This document shows, piece after piece, positions 33,501 to 46,324 of a stretch of DNA of 64,000 nucleotides. How positions within the stretch are numbered: position 1 is the stretch's first letter; every line of letters begins with the position of its first letter. The stretch is from Citrus sinensis (taxonomy: Eukaryota > Streptophyta > Magnoliopsida > Sapindales > Rutaceae), in NCBI RefSeq assembly GCF_022201045.2, contig NC_068556.1, positions 20,999,501-21,063,500 on the forward strand. The letters run 5' to 3'. A program made the position numbers and the translations under genes. Under the pieces are notes generated by a model that worked only from the letters and a program-made list of their open reading frames with translations, had not been told where the DNA came from and searched no databases.

Positions 33501-36500
33501 GAGTCTAAACATGTCACTTCACCAACAGGAAATTTTGAGCCATACCGACCTGCCCTTCCTACAACCACACCAATTAACCATCCAAAGCATCAATAAAAGA
33601 TCGTACTTTATCTAAGGAAAAACTGAAAACAAGCCATCACCAAATTTCTCACCCTAGTGGTAAATATAAAATGCAGACATAATTATACACCCAAATGCAA
33701 ACAGAAAAAGATGATCCTATTAACAGGATGCTCTTTTCTTCGTTTATTATCACGAGAATAATGAAAGGCATTGCTAGGAAAAAAATGTCAATGACCTCAG
33801 TCTACGCAATCCCTCCCACCCCAACCACAAACAGGAAAAAATAGACAAATAAAATAATAAGGAAGATTGAACAAGTTCTTTTGTTGGTTAAGTTGTGAAT
33901 GAGAAGCTGATGCCAACGAGCTGCAGATCACCAAAGAGGTAAATGGAAAATAATGTTAACTTCACACCAAAATATGTCATTCGCTTTGCTTCCCATTTTA
34001 GATCAAGTAAAGAATCTAATTGGAATTTTACAGAAATATCAAAAAGCTCTAACAATTGTGGTACTTAATAAGCTCACCAACAGAAATAACAACAAACCTG
34101 CAATTTGTTTGACCTCTGGTACAGTAAGATCTCGCAACTCGACACCGTCAAATTTTTTCATTGTTGAAAATATGATCCTAGAAATGTTCAAGTTAAGACC
34201 CATGCCAATGGCATCACTGGCCACAAGAACATCAAACTCACTGCTTGCGTCATTGAATCTTGTTGCCTGCAATGCTAAGGAACATATTAACTCAGCCAAT
34301 CATTTATATAAATCAATCACAGACACAACTGTAAGAACTCCAGAATTTGAAGGTGCATAGTATAGTTTGGAGGCAACCAGAGCTCCATGTATTTCATTGA
34401 GAGGGAGAGAGATGAGAAAAGGTCCAGTCCGTCCAGGGGACAAATCAATAGGAAATGCTATTTGCTTTCTTTGTAAGAATAAGAATTCACTTCTATGAAA
34501 TGAAAGAGTTTCACGGGAATTGTCTTGATCATTGGATATCATTGAGAAATAGGAAGAAGTGTTAATAGAAGCAAAATAAAGAAAACAATGACACAAAAAA
34601 GTACCAGTCTTCACCAAGCCAAAGCGAAAGTAATTACAAAATTTTGGTTTAGAGGGTGGGGGGAAGGGAAGGGAAAGGAAAATTGAGTGGATTGAAAGTC
34701 AACGACATTATGGGCAAAATTCATCTTCAAAAACAAAATATAAGCTGAACAAGATAAGTAACACTTTCCAAAAGCAGTGTAGAATTTTTACCTGTCTAGT
34801 ACGGGTCTCTGGCGGCAGTGAACCATAAACAATAGAACAAAGATGCTTCCCCCTACTTTCGATAGCTTTCTAACCAATAGTACATGGGTAAACATTTTGA
34901 AAAGTTAGTCTACAAAATAGAAGGGTTTTGCATTACATTTGTAGTTTATAAGCAGAACATAGAAAAAGAGATAACCAGACACTCATTCCCAATGACCAAC
35001 CCAAGAAGAAAAGCTTTCCCATCCTTATCATTAACATGAACTTTAGGACATTTAAGTATAAAAGTTGAAAAAAGAAAAATTCCCTTTCCCTGAACGAGAT
35101 AGCTTTTGTGCATCTAGGAAAGTTCCATAGTTGCTAGAAATTGTGTAGCTAATGCAAAAAGAAAAATAACCGTTTGTGTGAAAGCAAATTCAGCTCAGTT
35201 TTAACTTTAGCTTATTATCAAGTAAAAGAATGTGAGATAAGAAAGAGAATAATCAGGCATTGTGGTTGAGAAAACAAGATGTAGAATGATGAAGATGCAA
35301 GCAAGAGAACAGAAAAGAAAGCAACAGAATACTTATTTCTGACCTTCAGTCTATATATCTCATGGCGTGAAAAAGTTACAATGCAGTCGCCTGTTTGTAT
35401 GTTAGAAAAGGATCCAAGAGGTACATTCAATGGTACAAGAGGCGAAAGTCGTTCATAGGATTGAACCTAGAAATCAAATGAAGCAAATAGTTCAGGAAAG
35501 GAGCCTTTGATGGAACAAGAGATGGCATGAATATTGCCTTCATAACTAAACAAGAGGAGAAAAAAAAAACCCTTGACCAAAGAAAATCTAGAACAAGTTC
35601 ATTACCTTGACATCATCACCAGTTACTTGAAGTATTTGCTGAATAAGAGGAACAGCAGCTGGATCTCCACAAAGGTGAAGTTCATTAGCACAGATTCCCA
35701 ATAGAGCACGTGTAAAAGAAAAGCCCCTTGTTTTACACCCCAACATCTGGACAGGAGGAGAGAGAGAAGACATGAAAGATATGAAATATAATGATAAAGA
35801 GAAGTGCACAATAAGCCTGATAAACTAATGACATGAGGATTAACTGAAAAATTGTACTTCTCTAAAACAAAATTGAATTTGGTAACCATAACAGCAATCA
35901 AATCCAAATATTTACAATAAATACGTATAAGACTAAAATTTGGTCCAAATTTTCTATCAGCAATGTAAACCTATTGCTTCAGAACTCTGCTTCGAGTCAA
36001 GCTTGGTTTCTAAACTCGTCTTATACAGGTTCTATGCTGCCTGACTACAAACTTGTTATTATCAACTCAAAAGGAAAGAAAAAATATTTTATGTTGGAAG
36101 AATCAGATTATACTACAAGATACCTGATCTCCAACATATTTAACAACTTTCAAAAACAACTTGATCAGCCTAACAGAATAATGCCAACTTTAACAAGAGC
36201 AGATATGCCTAATGAGAAAGAAAAAGAAAATGATGTAAAAACTTTTATATAAGCTATAATCATGCCTGAATTTCATCGATAACAGCACAGTCATAATCAG
36301 AAACAACATCAGCCATCTCAACTGTTACAGCCCTGTGTTTTGCACCATCAACTTCCTCTCTTTCTTGACCTGTAATCAAATCACAAGAAACGTTTGCCTT
36401 GTTCAACCGTTTTGCCACTTCCCATGCCAACAATCTCAAAGGTCCACAATATATGCCTGCAAAATGGCAGAAAATTAATGCAACTATTGGATCATTTTTT

Positions 36501-37458
36501 TAATAGCTATTTTACCCATCTCTCAATGTTAACCTATAAATCTAAAAACAAATGATATTTAAAATGTGGTAAATTAAGCATTAAGAACATACCAGAAGAA
36601 CTTGACTCAAGTCGACTCAGAGCTTGATGTGTTTTACCACTATTTGTAGGTCCCACGTGCAGAATCACCTTGCGCACTTTTTTGCGAGCAAGTGGATACC
36701 ACGTATGAGGACGGCTAGCATTACATGAAAAAATAACAATGATAATAACAACAACAATAATAATAATAATCAGGATTATGCCCAAAGGGCTATGAATATT
36801 TCTTGATAGATATTTATAAAGCAAAATTAACTATTGCAAAAATTTTAATCCTTTATGAAAATGAGATGTGATATCACTTTAACCAAACATATCTTACTAA
36901 TTGCTTCGGATACGATATACGAAGTAAAATAAAATCACATATCCAGCCTTAAAAAATTAAAGTAAGGGGCATATTTCTTACGTGAGGTCGGTAAAATCAA
37001 ACTTCTTCATGCCACTGCCACTGCAGTAACTCCTTATAATGACATCAACACTAGCAAAAGCTCCAATGATCTTTTCAGAATTTAGGCTAAATGGCTCTAC
37101 ATTATCTGCCAGACATTCACATTTGAAAAAAAAAAAAAAAAAAAAACACACAACTCAAAAGATTAAAAAGATCATAAAATACAAGGACCTGTTACAAAAA
37201 ACATAAAACCAATCAAGCTCGCTTAGCTGATTCTAACAGTCTTCAATATCTCTTAAATGTGGCATGTCCATTGCAAATTCGATAAAATAAATACGCAAAT
37301 CCTAAATATCCTAATACATGAGTCCAAAATAAAATTGAATTGTCACAATTTTCTTAGTAACCAAAATAATGAGTAAAAAAGAATAATTTTTAACCTCGAA
37401 GAATGCGAGGAATCCCCAAAGCTGAAGCCTTCCGGTTTCGAAGAAGTAAAAGGGCCAT
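30564..37458 (-). CDS. SUV3: ATP-dependent RNA helicase SUV3, mitochondrial
   Basis: Sixteen exons on the minus strand: 37458-37395, 37105-36982, 36714-36593, 36456-36266, 35746-35606, 35466-35344, 34869-34792, 34266-34098, 33558-33446, 33266-33186, 32117-32052, 31926-31862, 31570-31525, 31442-31326, 30845-30754 and 30666-30564. They encode 564 residues, near the 571 of Arabidopsis SUV3. The N terminus [16 protein letters not shown] is basic and lacks acids, as in mitochondrial presequences. Helicase motifs are complete: Walker A GPTNSGKT (84-91), motif II DEIQ (164-167), [19 protein letters not shown], and motif VI QIAGRAGR (ending at 342). The C-terminal SUV3 block ends in DLYVWLSFR and [20 protein letters not shown]. 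The enzyme unwinds RNA in mitochondrial RNA decay. Intron 4 starts with GC, not GT (donor CAG|GCATGA at 36265). Confidence 0.95.
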
Positions 37459-37793
37459 TCTTTGTCTCTCTCTCTTTCTCTCTCGGCTTCTTCTTGTTGT
37501 TGTTGTTGTTTTCGTTTTTGGTTTTTGGAAAACGAGAATTTAATTAATTAAAGAAAATTAAGAGCTATTATGATTAAAGAAAAAAAAGAAAAAGCTTGAA
37601 ATTGTGGGACGACGAAGTCGAAGGACGCCATTCGGCAGATGAAAGAACCCGACTTCCTCTCTCTGATGCGAAAGTGGAACTCATTGCTTCAACTCAAAAA
37701 CGAAAAATTCAAGCATACGCTGAACGGCATCGACTTGATACACGTCGCAATTCGGATTGTTGATGACGCTGCTGCTACTACTACTACTATTAC

Positions 37794-37833
<40 letters not shown>

Positions 37834-39082
37834 TAATGTGATGATTAATTTTATTTTTATTTATTTAGGGGTTTATTTAGGGTTTTACTCACGAGTGTGC
37901 TAAGAAAAATTAGAGGTGCATGCAGCAACCAGCACGCATTTACGATCTCTCATTAAAGAGTGCTGTTGTCTAGTAGTTGTCGTTTGTGTTAGCTTTGGGA
38001 CATGGATCGGCCCAATAAAACTTGGGGCAACACACGGGCCTCCAATTATTTTGTCTCAAATTTAGCCTTCAGCACATAGGTTCGAGCCCAATCCCTCTGC
38101 AAGAATATTGTTGAAATTTTGTGTTAATTCTAGAAAGCGTCGCATGGTAATATCATCAAATCAATACCCATTTAACATGAATGTTTTTTTTCTAAATATC
38201 GTTAAGTGCCAAATATAGTACTATAGTCTACACTTGAAACCAAAGTCTCTCTTTGGTTTTTATTTTTATTTTTTATGTTTATGTTTATTTAATTTACCTA
38301 TTCCTTGTTTTAGTTTTCTTCCTTGTACAATTTATCTCGTTTTGTTCTATTGTTGTTGCTGTTGAATGTTGGTTGGTTTTAAACGAAAGTGTCTTTTATG
38401 CTACCATGGCCAGCTTCATACTTTTAAGCTCCCCTTTTTAGAGAAACTATTAATTCTGACAGGACGAATTCAGTACCCAATGGGAGAAAGAAATAATTGT
38501 TTTCCGTGGGATGGTACTGGTAGCTTTAAATTTCCGAAAATGAAACTGACACACTCAAGCCATTTAAAGCTCAATAACTACCCAGATAGTTGGGCCTTGA
38601 TATTGATATGGATGAATCATGAATTCGCAGCTTCACTTCACATGTTGGGTGTAAAATTATTGCGAGATCGCGACGCAGTGACAGCAAATTGAGCTTTACA
38701 TATCAACGCACCGCAGCAATAAATGCTTTGCTTGAGAGCCTCAGCTTCTTCATGGTAGTAGGGAAACACTTCGAAAATATTAACATAAAAAGTTCTCCAT
38801 GATTTGATGGGGCAACCGCAATACGGAAGGCGATAGTATAGTGATAAAATCATATAATGCTGAGAATATGAATGAAAGAAAATTAGTGACAGCCACACGT
38901 ATGTCAAAATAAGTGGTGAGTGTCTCTTCTGACCCATTTTAAACATCGAGATGTGCACTTCTAGTCATCATATGATCACATCCACAACCGTGTTTTTCAC
39001 ACCCTTAATCAATCATAATCTTGTTTATTTCAAATTTGATTAATCCTTAAAACTCCTCCATTTGACAAGCGTTAATCCATTT
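37459..39082. other. SUV3 promoter side and intergenic DNA with triplet microsatellite
   Basis: A CT-rich leader (about 37462-37485) precedes SUV3. A (CTA)n then (ATA)n run lies at 37775-37834. No gene was recognised; short frames here lack domains. Confidence 0.55.
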
Positions 39083-39188
39083 ATACGTTGGAGAATAGCT
39101 CCTAGAATTGTTGGATGCATTTTTTTATAATTATTTTAAATTTAATTATATATATCCAACGATTTTAGAGGCTGCTTTAGGCCAATGT
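39083..39188. mobile_element. possible small MITE
   Basis: The left arm CGTTGGAGAATAGCTCCTAG followed by AATTGTTGGAT matches, with several changes, the reverse complement of the right arm, whose text is ATCCAACGATTTTAGAGGCT and so on. The middle is AT-only. No target duplication was fixed. Confidence 0.4.
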
Positions 39189-39238
39189 AACATACGCCTC
39201 TATTTAAATGATTATGTTATAACACAATCAAAATATTT

Positions 39239-39606
39239 TGTTGGGGGGACTTAGCATAAGATTTCTAGGTATCCAACCCAAAAGACTAGCCTTTTAGGTG
39301 GAGTGACTTACCACCTTATAAACCCAAGCATCTCCCCTTTACTAGCCAATGTGGGACACAACTCAACAATCCCCCCCTCGGACGAAACCACCGCCGGACT
39401 CCGGTCCTTTCGTCCGACACACCTGAGTTGTTCCACCACCACATTCCGGCTACTAGGGTCTAGCTCTGATACCACTTGTTGGGGGGACTTAGCATAAGAT
39501 TTCTAGGTATCCAACCCAAAAGACTAGCCTTTTAGGTGGAGTGACCTACCACCTTATAAACCCAAGCATCTCCCCTTTACTAGCCAATGTGGGACACAAC
39601 TCAACA
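39239..39606 (-). mobile_element. TRIM retrotransposon (368 bp) with 130-bp LTRs
   Basis: Two 130-bp direct repeats (39239-39368 and 39477-39606) differ at one base. On the minus strand each starts TGTTGAGTTGTGTCCCACAT and ends in CAACA. The primer-binding site TGGTATCAGAGC (initiator tRNA-Met type; plus-strand 39463-39474) lies two bases inside the right LTR, and a purine tract GAGGGGGGGA abuts the left LTR, so the element reads on the minus strand. An exact 5-bp duplication TATTT flanks it (39234-39238 and 39607-39611). The 108-bp interior codes for nothing. This is a terminal-repeat retrotransposon in miniature, recent by LTR identity. Confidence 0.95.
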
Positions 39607-39712
39607 TATTTTATTGTAGAATTAACTGAATCTACTTTTAAATGTTTAGATGAACATTTTTTTTCTCTATCATAAAATTTAATTAGAAGAACTGAATAAG
39701 GTGAATGTAAAT

Positions 39713-40147
39713 TAGAGATGGCAAAACCCCGGGCCGGGTCTGGGTATTGCCATGACCGGACCCTGCCTGGATGCAACCGATCTGGGTCCGGGTCCGGGCG
39801 GGGTTTTAATTCGGGTATCCGAATTTTATATTTTTTAATATTTTATGTGTATATATTTTTTATTTTTTGGTTATTTTATAAGTTTTATATTTATTTCAAT
39901 AAAATTTGATATGAAAATATAAACTTAAGTGTTTAAAACTTTATATATGTATAATAAATGAGTCAAATAAATATAAAATATTTAAAATAATATATATTTT
40001 ATAATTTTTTTAATAAAATTCGGATTCCGGGTTTATCAAGTGATGTCCAAGACCGACCCGACTTCATACTCGGACCGGGTATTACCCGGTCCGCAACACC
40101 CAGGTACGGTCCGGGTCTGAATCGGATGGATATTTTTGCCACCTCTA
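39713..40147. mobile_element. non-autonomous hAT-type transposon (435 bp)
   Basis: The ends TAGAGATGGCAAAA and TTTTGCCACCTCTA are inverted repeats with one mismatch, and an exact 8-bp duplication ATGTAAAT flanks them (39705-39712 and 40148-40155). Subterminal parts are rich in CCGGGTCCGGG-type text, as often in plant hAT elements. The middle is AT-rich and non-coding. Confidence 0.93.
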
Positions 40148-43100
40148 ATGTAAATTGGTATAACGCTTTTACATTTGAATCATAAGAAAAAAAAATGTTA
40201 AATACAGCAAAGATTGAAGTGATAACAATGAGATTTCGATAGCTTTCTTTTGCCAACATTGCAATCAAAGTAGCATTGATTAAAATAAATTTGTCCTTCC
40301 ACGTTTTAAGCCGTGTGGTCCAAACTACAAACATTCCCTTAATTTCTGACCACTTATAATGAGCTATATGGTTATTGACCCTCTTTTTGAGGAAGGAAAT
40401 ATAACTTACTATACACAGCAATGGGAAATTGTCATCAATTTCTCCAGCATGAAATCATCAGGGAAAAAAAAAAAAAAAAAGGAAGCCTCACAATGCATTG
40501 ACAAGTATAGTGCTCAAAACAAGATTATTATAATATTAAAATAAGTAAAAGTGAGTGAAAAATCAATAACATAATGATAATTACATCATCAGGTTAATTG
40601 GTGCAACCTGTTTTTATTAATAATTGCACCCTTTTTTAATAGTGTAATCCTCAAAAGTGGGAACATTAATTGTGACATTTTTAATGGTTTGCACGCCGAG
40701 CCTCACACAGACATTAGGCATGAATTAGAAGGAGGCCAGTTCAATAAAATTGTGACTGTCATAAGCTTTATTATTATTATTACTATTATGATCATTATCT
40801 TTATCATGGCTGATTAGATTTTTTTTTTCCCTTTTTATTTGATTTTGGTTTATTTTTTGAAGTCTGGATTGAACCAAATTAAAATGGGTTGGTTTAAAAA
40901 ATTCTGAGTCACTTTCTGATTTGATTCAAACTAAGCGATCGCCCCAATCGAATTATATGAGATAAAATTTTATTAAATATACATAACAATGATGTTTTGT
41001 CTAAAACTTTCTTGATCCTATCTAAAATTTTTTTTAGTAGGGAAACAATAGTTGTTGAAAATAAGAGTACGCATATACTTACCGTGTGTTTGATTTGAAG
41101 AAACAAAAAGAGAAGAAAGAAAAAGAGGAGGGGGGAAAAGAAATAAGGGGAGAAAGATAAATTTTTTATCCAACTAAATAATAAAAATGAGATTGAACAT
41201 TTTTTTCTCTCTCTCTTTTTCCTGTTCCTCTCAATCTTCTACCATTTCTTTCAACCCAACGTAAAGGGGTAAAAATTAAAAGTACAATTACAATACATTT
41301 CTTGAAATTTTCTGAAAAAAGGAAAAAAAAAAATCAATAGGCAGTACAAATGAGAGAGACAGGGCTAGTAATAGAAGTATGTGGCACCATATTTTGCGCA
41401 GGATACCGATACAGGGTAAAATAAATAGTAAAGCCGGGAGACAAAATTGTACGAACGGTAGATGAGCTAAAGACAGGGACAAGTGAAAAAAGGCATAGGC
41501 TCAGCATATGTCTTAAAACGGATAAATAAAAAAGAAAAAGAATGGGTGATGGCCGATGGGTCTCTCTCTCGAGTCTCAAATTTCAATCTTGAAATCAAGC
41601 CCCCCCCGGGAAAAGCAGAATGCAAAGAGAGAAAGAATCTCGAAGAAAATCGGCAGCTTGCTGGCTTTGCTTGGTGGCATCCTTTGACTGCCTCGTAAAT
41701 CTTAAAACGATTTAGGCCTTAAGATTCACCAAAGAAACAAAAAGGAAAAGCAAAGCAAATGAAAGCAAATCTTCTTCGACTTGTTTGTTTGTGGGTGTTT
41801 GTTTTTTTTTTTTTTTCTTTTTTCTTTTTCCAACCTTTTTTAATTTACCAGTCTAAGATTGTATTAGTGATTACATAATAATGTATTCTTTTATGGTTGT
41901 GAATCGTCATACTCATGTGAATATAGCTTTCGCGTACTGAATTCAATAATGGTCACATATTGTTCGGTTAGAATCATTACTAAAATCTTTTTTTTTTTAA
42001 CTGTTGAGAGCACGAGCATCATTCAAAAAAATTAGGTGGGTTAGTTTTTTTATTTATAGTGCACAAAATCTGCTCATTTTTTTTAGAGTTCGAATTAAAA
42101 TCTTAGGTAGCGTCGACACCACTACTATCATATAATTACATGAATTGATGATGCAACGGTGTTGACATCACTTGAAATTTTCTTCCCCTTTTACTTACGA
42201 AAATTAAATTTGGTCCATGGTGATATTGAGGAACAAAGCGTGATTTTGTTTGCTTTGGTTGGCACGCGTACTCAAGACTCAATATTGAACCCACCTTATT
42301 TTGTTATCTAGAACAACATGCTTTGGTCCACTTAAATCATAAGTTGTGAACCCACAATTGTGATATACATAAAATCCAAATCCTACCTTTGCTAGATGAT
42401 GACGATCAAGTTGCAAAATTTTACTGTGGAAAAAAAATGTTGAAATATGTGAAGTAATTATATGGAAAAAAAAAAGAAAAAGAAAAAAGAGTCACATAAA
42501 ATTTTGTAATAACATTCCTTCCTATATGATTGGCTTTCAATGAAACCGTCGTTGTTGGTCCATACAATTGGAAGATCCATATTCCTAATGGTATCTTCTA
42601 ATTGTTCATAGTCAACAAAAGAAAAGTTAATGACAGAGGCTGGGATTTGGGTACCCTTCAAATTTTTTCTTGTGCGAAAAGACCTTTGAGAATCAAAAAA
42701 ATAAATTATGTGTTCGTTGAATCCACATGCATGATGTTCCCTTAGATTCCCATTTGATGGACTGCTAGAGTTCCTTAGAAAATGGATAATTATTTGAGGA
42801 TTGATGTCTTTCTTTTTGTATCCATTTGCAAAAGCTACTTCTCCATATTTGCAGTAATTATTTTCTAAAAAAAAAATTAGTTTTAATTTTATTTTTGGTA
42901 ATAAAAAATAAAAAGGTATCTAATGCTACTAATTCATTTATATTTTCTATTATTAGATTGTACAGGGTGGCACGATAAAAGAGCTTAAACAAGTCTATAT
43001 TGGACTTATTAGACCCATTATTTAGATTTTAGATACAAACGGCCAATGAATTAGCACATGGTGTTTCAATAAACAAGAAAAAGCCAACAATACCCTTAAT

Positions 43101-46100
43101 AATGGTTATATTAACGACTAATTGAGAAAATCCAAAACTTAACACGACACGAAGCAAATAATATTGAACCAACATAATATGTTAGACTAAACTATAAAAA
43201 AATCGAGCTCAAAACAACCACGACACAAAGCAAAACCGAGGTTACTATTAATGAAGAAAAAAAATAAAGAAAATTCAAAACAAAATAACAAACGCTCTCT
43301 GTTTTTTCCTTCTTAAAATAGTGCATGTAGTAGCAATGTGCATCAATGTTTTCAAAGAATAAAAAAGGTTAGTAATATCTAATTGTAGGGCCACTTTGTT
43401 TATGCTCTTTAGATATCCGATTACCAATGATGGCCCCATTGCCCTTTAGTCTCTTTGATACAAGCCTTCACTTTACAAGTTTTCTTTGTATTATTCAATC
43501 TTATTAGCTTTATTTTTTTTTTCTTTGACCATTCTCTCCTTATTGCTTCAAATGATGATTCCATGAAGACCCACATTAGGAGAAGCAAAATAAAACATCT
43601 TCTTGTTCTAAAATTCATAAGCGCATATCGATTAAATACCATTATTTCTAATGAGGTCATTGATTTTATGCTGATTAGATAACCTTGATTTGAAACAAAA
43701 TGGAAGTCCACTCATGATACATGCCTAGAAAAATGGACAGTATGGTATTGTTATTACAAGTGGCCCTTTGCAACTTGTGCTTGATGCTGCTACAATTTCA
43801 TAGCTTCAAAAAAAAGTCCAATGGAGGACACCAACTCTCCGAACCTAAAACCTCTTGTTATCATAGTGGGATAATTCAATAATCGACGACGGACTAATGA
43901 TGAAGGGGGGAAAATAACCATTGGGTTTGCCCGTAGAATTGATTGTTGACAAAAATTGTTACTAGCTTGAATTAGAGGTATATTAGAAGAATTAAAATAA
44001 ATCACGTAATAGAAAATCTCAAGAGTACATTCAGTAATAATTTCATAATAATGGTAGAAAAACTGAATTGAGAGTAGTTAAGTAATTTTAATTAATAAAA
44101 AAATAAAAAGAGAAAAAAGAAAATCCAAAACTAGCACGTATGTCGAAACACAAGTATTAGCGAACTAGCAAGTTATATAAAATGCTATTATTTCAAGTTG
44201 GGTTTTTTTTTTAAAAAATTATTGGAAGAGAAAATGAAAACAAGATACCTCAAAATGGGACACTTGGGGAGACTTTAAATTATTATTATTATTATTATTT
44301 TGTTCGGTAATAGGATATCAAGATAACTTTAAACAAACCTTTAATCATCTCTAATTGGGACCAACAACGGGTCATTTCTCATTATGCCAGTAAGAGCTGC
44401 ACTTGGCATTAGTGGTGGTTTATGAAGTTGTAAAGGACATCCATTTGGATTTCGACTGTTGATTGTTGTTTGCTTTAATTTTGAGCCCCCATTTGGAAAT
44501 GTTTCCGCCGTCAGTTCATTAAACTAATTGACCTTGAAAGATATAAAAACTCGCCCCATAATCAAAGGCTAAGCCCCCGACAATCATTAGCATTGGAACC
44601 ATGCCAAACATGTCAAACAGTTTCTAAAAACGCCGCGGCTTATGGACTAGTCAATGGAGATTTCAAACTTAGCATGGGCGGCGGGGCACGAGGCCTTAAG
44701 CAAGAACTTGGGGAATTTTTTGGGTAGTACCATGTGTGACCAAAACAAGGTCTTTTCATCATTGAATTAAGGACTCTTGCCCTTGTAAAGAGGCACCTAG
44801 GTGTATAAATAGAAATGGACCTATATAATGAATGAAAGATTGATGGGAGCTTCTAAGAGCTAAAGCTGTAAAAGGAAAGAAAGATTCAAGAACAAAGACG
44901 CCTTAAATTTTGGACAACTGCCTTGGTTTCTAGACACCAAAAAAAAAAAAAAAAAAAAAAAAATTACCTCCAATTTGATCTTAAAAAATAACAACATTCC
45001 CTGCATTCCTTGGCACCCCATCCATAAATATACATTGCTTCATATTGCCAACAGAAAAATAAAAAAATATAGACAAATCAAAATAAAATAAAACACAATT
45101 TTTTTGTTGAATCCTACTATTGTACACAATACAGCATTGTTTAGTACTATGCCCCCAAATTCCTAACTCTTATTAGTCTCTTATCTTTCAAAAATCTAAA
45201 GTTTTTTTTTTTTTTTTTTTACCGTATGTTTAAATTTTTTGTTGTCGATCTTTAAAAATTTATTCTTGACCCCTAACTTATGATATATTATAAATAATTC
45301 TTTAAATTTTAACTTATGATATATTATAAACAGAGATCAAAGTGCACTATATCAATCAATATTGTAAGCTACATAATCTATTTATTTGTGATTCCATTAT
45401 ATCATTTCCAAATATTGGTTACCCAAGAAAAGAATAAACTCAAAAAAAAAAGAAAAAAAAAAAAGAGAGAAAGTATAACAGAAACAAAAATATAGTGCCG
45501 CTGCTAGACAAATATTAACATCCCCTTTATCTTTTTCCTTCTTTAACTGCTTGCTTTAACTTTGATGGAAGACCAGAAACGGGAAACAGGATGCACAGCT
45601 ACCCTATACACTTTGCTGACCCTCGGGCAGCTGCCTCCTAGTCGTTTAATGTTCAACACTGCATCGAAACGACACTGCCCGTATGAAACTTCTTATTTGC
45701 AGTAGTTAAAAAAAAAAGAAAAAAAAAACAAGAAACCAATAAAAGAAAAAAGAAAAGCCCCCATAAGACTGAGTCTATGTCTCTCTATGAATGCGCTTTA
45801 TTCTGTTCAAATTCGATACTTTGTTTGCTGTTTACTAAGAACGAGGCTTAATCCTTTGCTTTGTTGAAAGACAAGAAGCAGGCTGCAAGCTTCATCTTTC
45901 TCTCTCTTGAAAAAACTTTCTTTATCTCTCTCTGCTGCTGCTGCTGCATTGTCTTGTTCTACCTCAAGAATCTTTAGTCTCATTTTCAAGCATTCAAGTC
46001 TTCGTGTCTCTCATTCACTTTCTCTTTCAAGTGTCTTTCTACAAATAATTTTTCTGGGTTCTTTGCTTCTTTGTTGTTTAACTCTAGCGTTTTATTAACA

Positions 46101-46324
46101 TAATATCACTGGAAGAGCAAAACAAGAGGACCCCGTTGCTGTTTGTGTCTCTAAGCTTGTTCTTTTTCGTTTTGCGAAACTTAGAATCTTGGGGGATATT
46201 TTTGTTGATTCTATGCTAACTGGGAAGTCTTGGGGGATATTTTTGTTGATTCTATGCTAACTGGGAAGTGGGAAAGGGTTAAAAGAGAGAGCCTTATATG
46301 AAGTTGAAGTGATTAATTGAAACA
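40148..46324. other. long AT-rich intergenic region ending in the 5-phosphatase leader
   Basis: About 6 kb without a recognised gene. It contains several poly-A/T runs (for example 44940-44962), a TTA microsatellite near 44278-44300 and CT-rich text at 45895-46035 that fits a plant leader. Exons of the 5-phosphatase leader may start near 45.8 kb, but splice sites could not be fixed. Confidence 0.5.
46187..46268 (+). repeat. exact 41-bp tandem duplication in the 5-phosphatase leader
   Basis: The unit beginning TCTTGGGGGATATTTTTGTT occurs twice with no difference (46187-46227 and 46228-46268), about 57 bases before the start codon. It is recent, and may be polymorphic or an assembly artefact. 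Confidence 0.95.

Noticed and set aside
38080-38110. GGTTCGAGCCC text resembling a tRNA T-arm
   Set aside because: No acceptor, D or anticodon arm could be folded around it.
39303-39497. 64-residue plus-strand frame
   Set aside because: It lies wholly within the TRIM element and crosses its LTR border.
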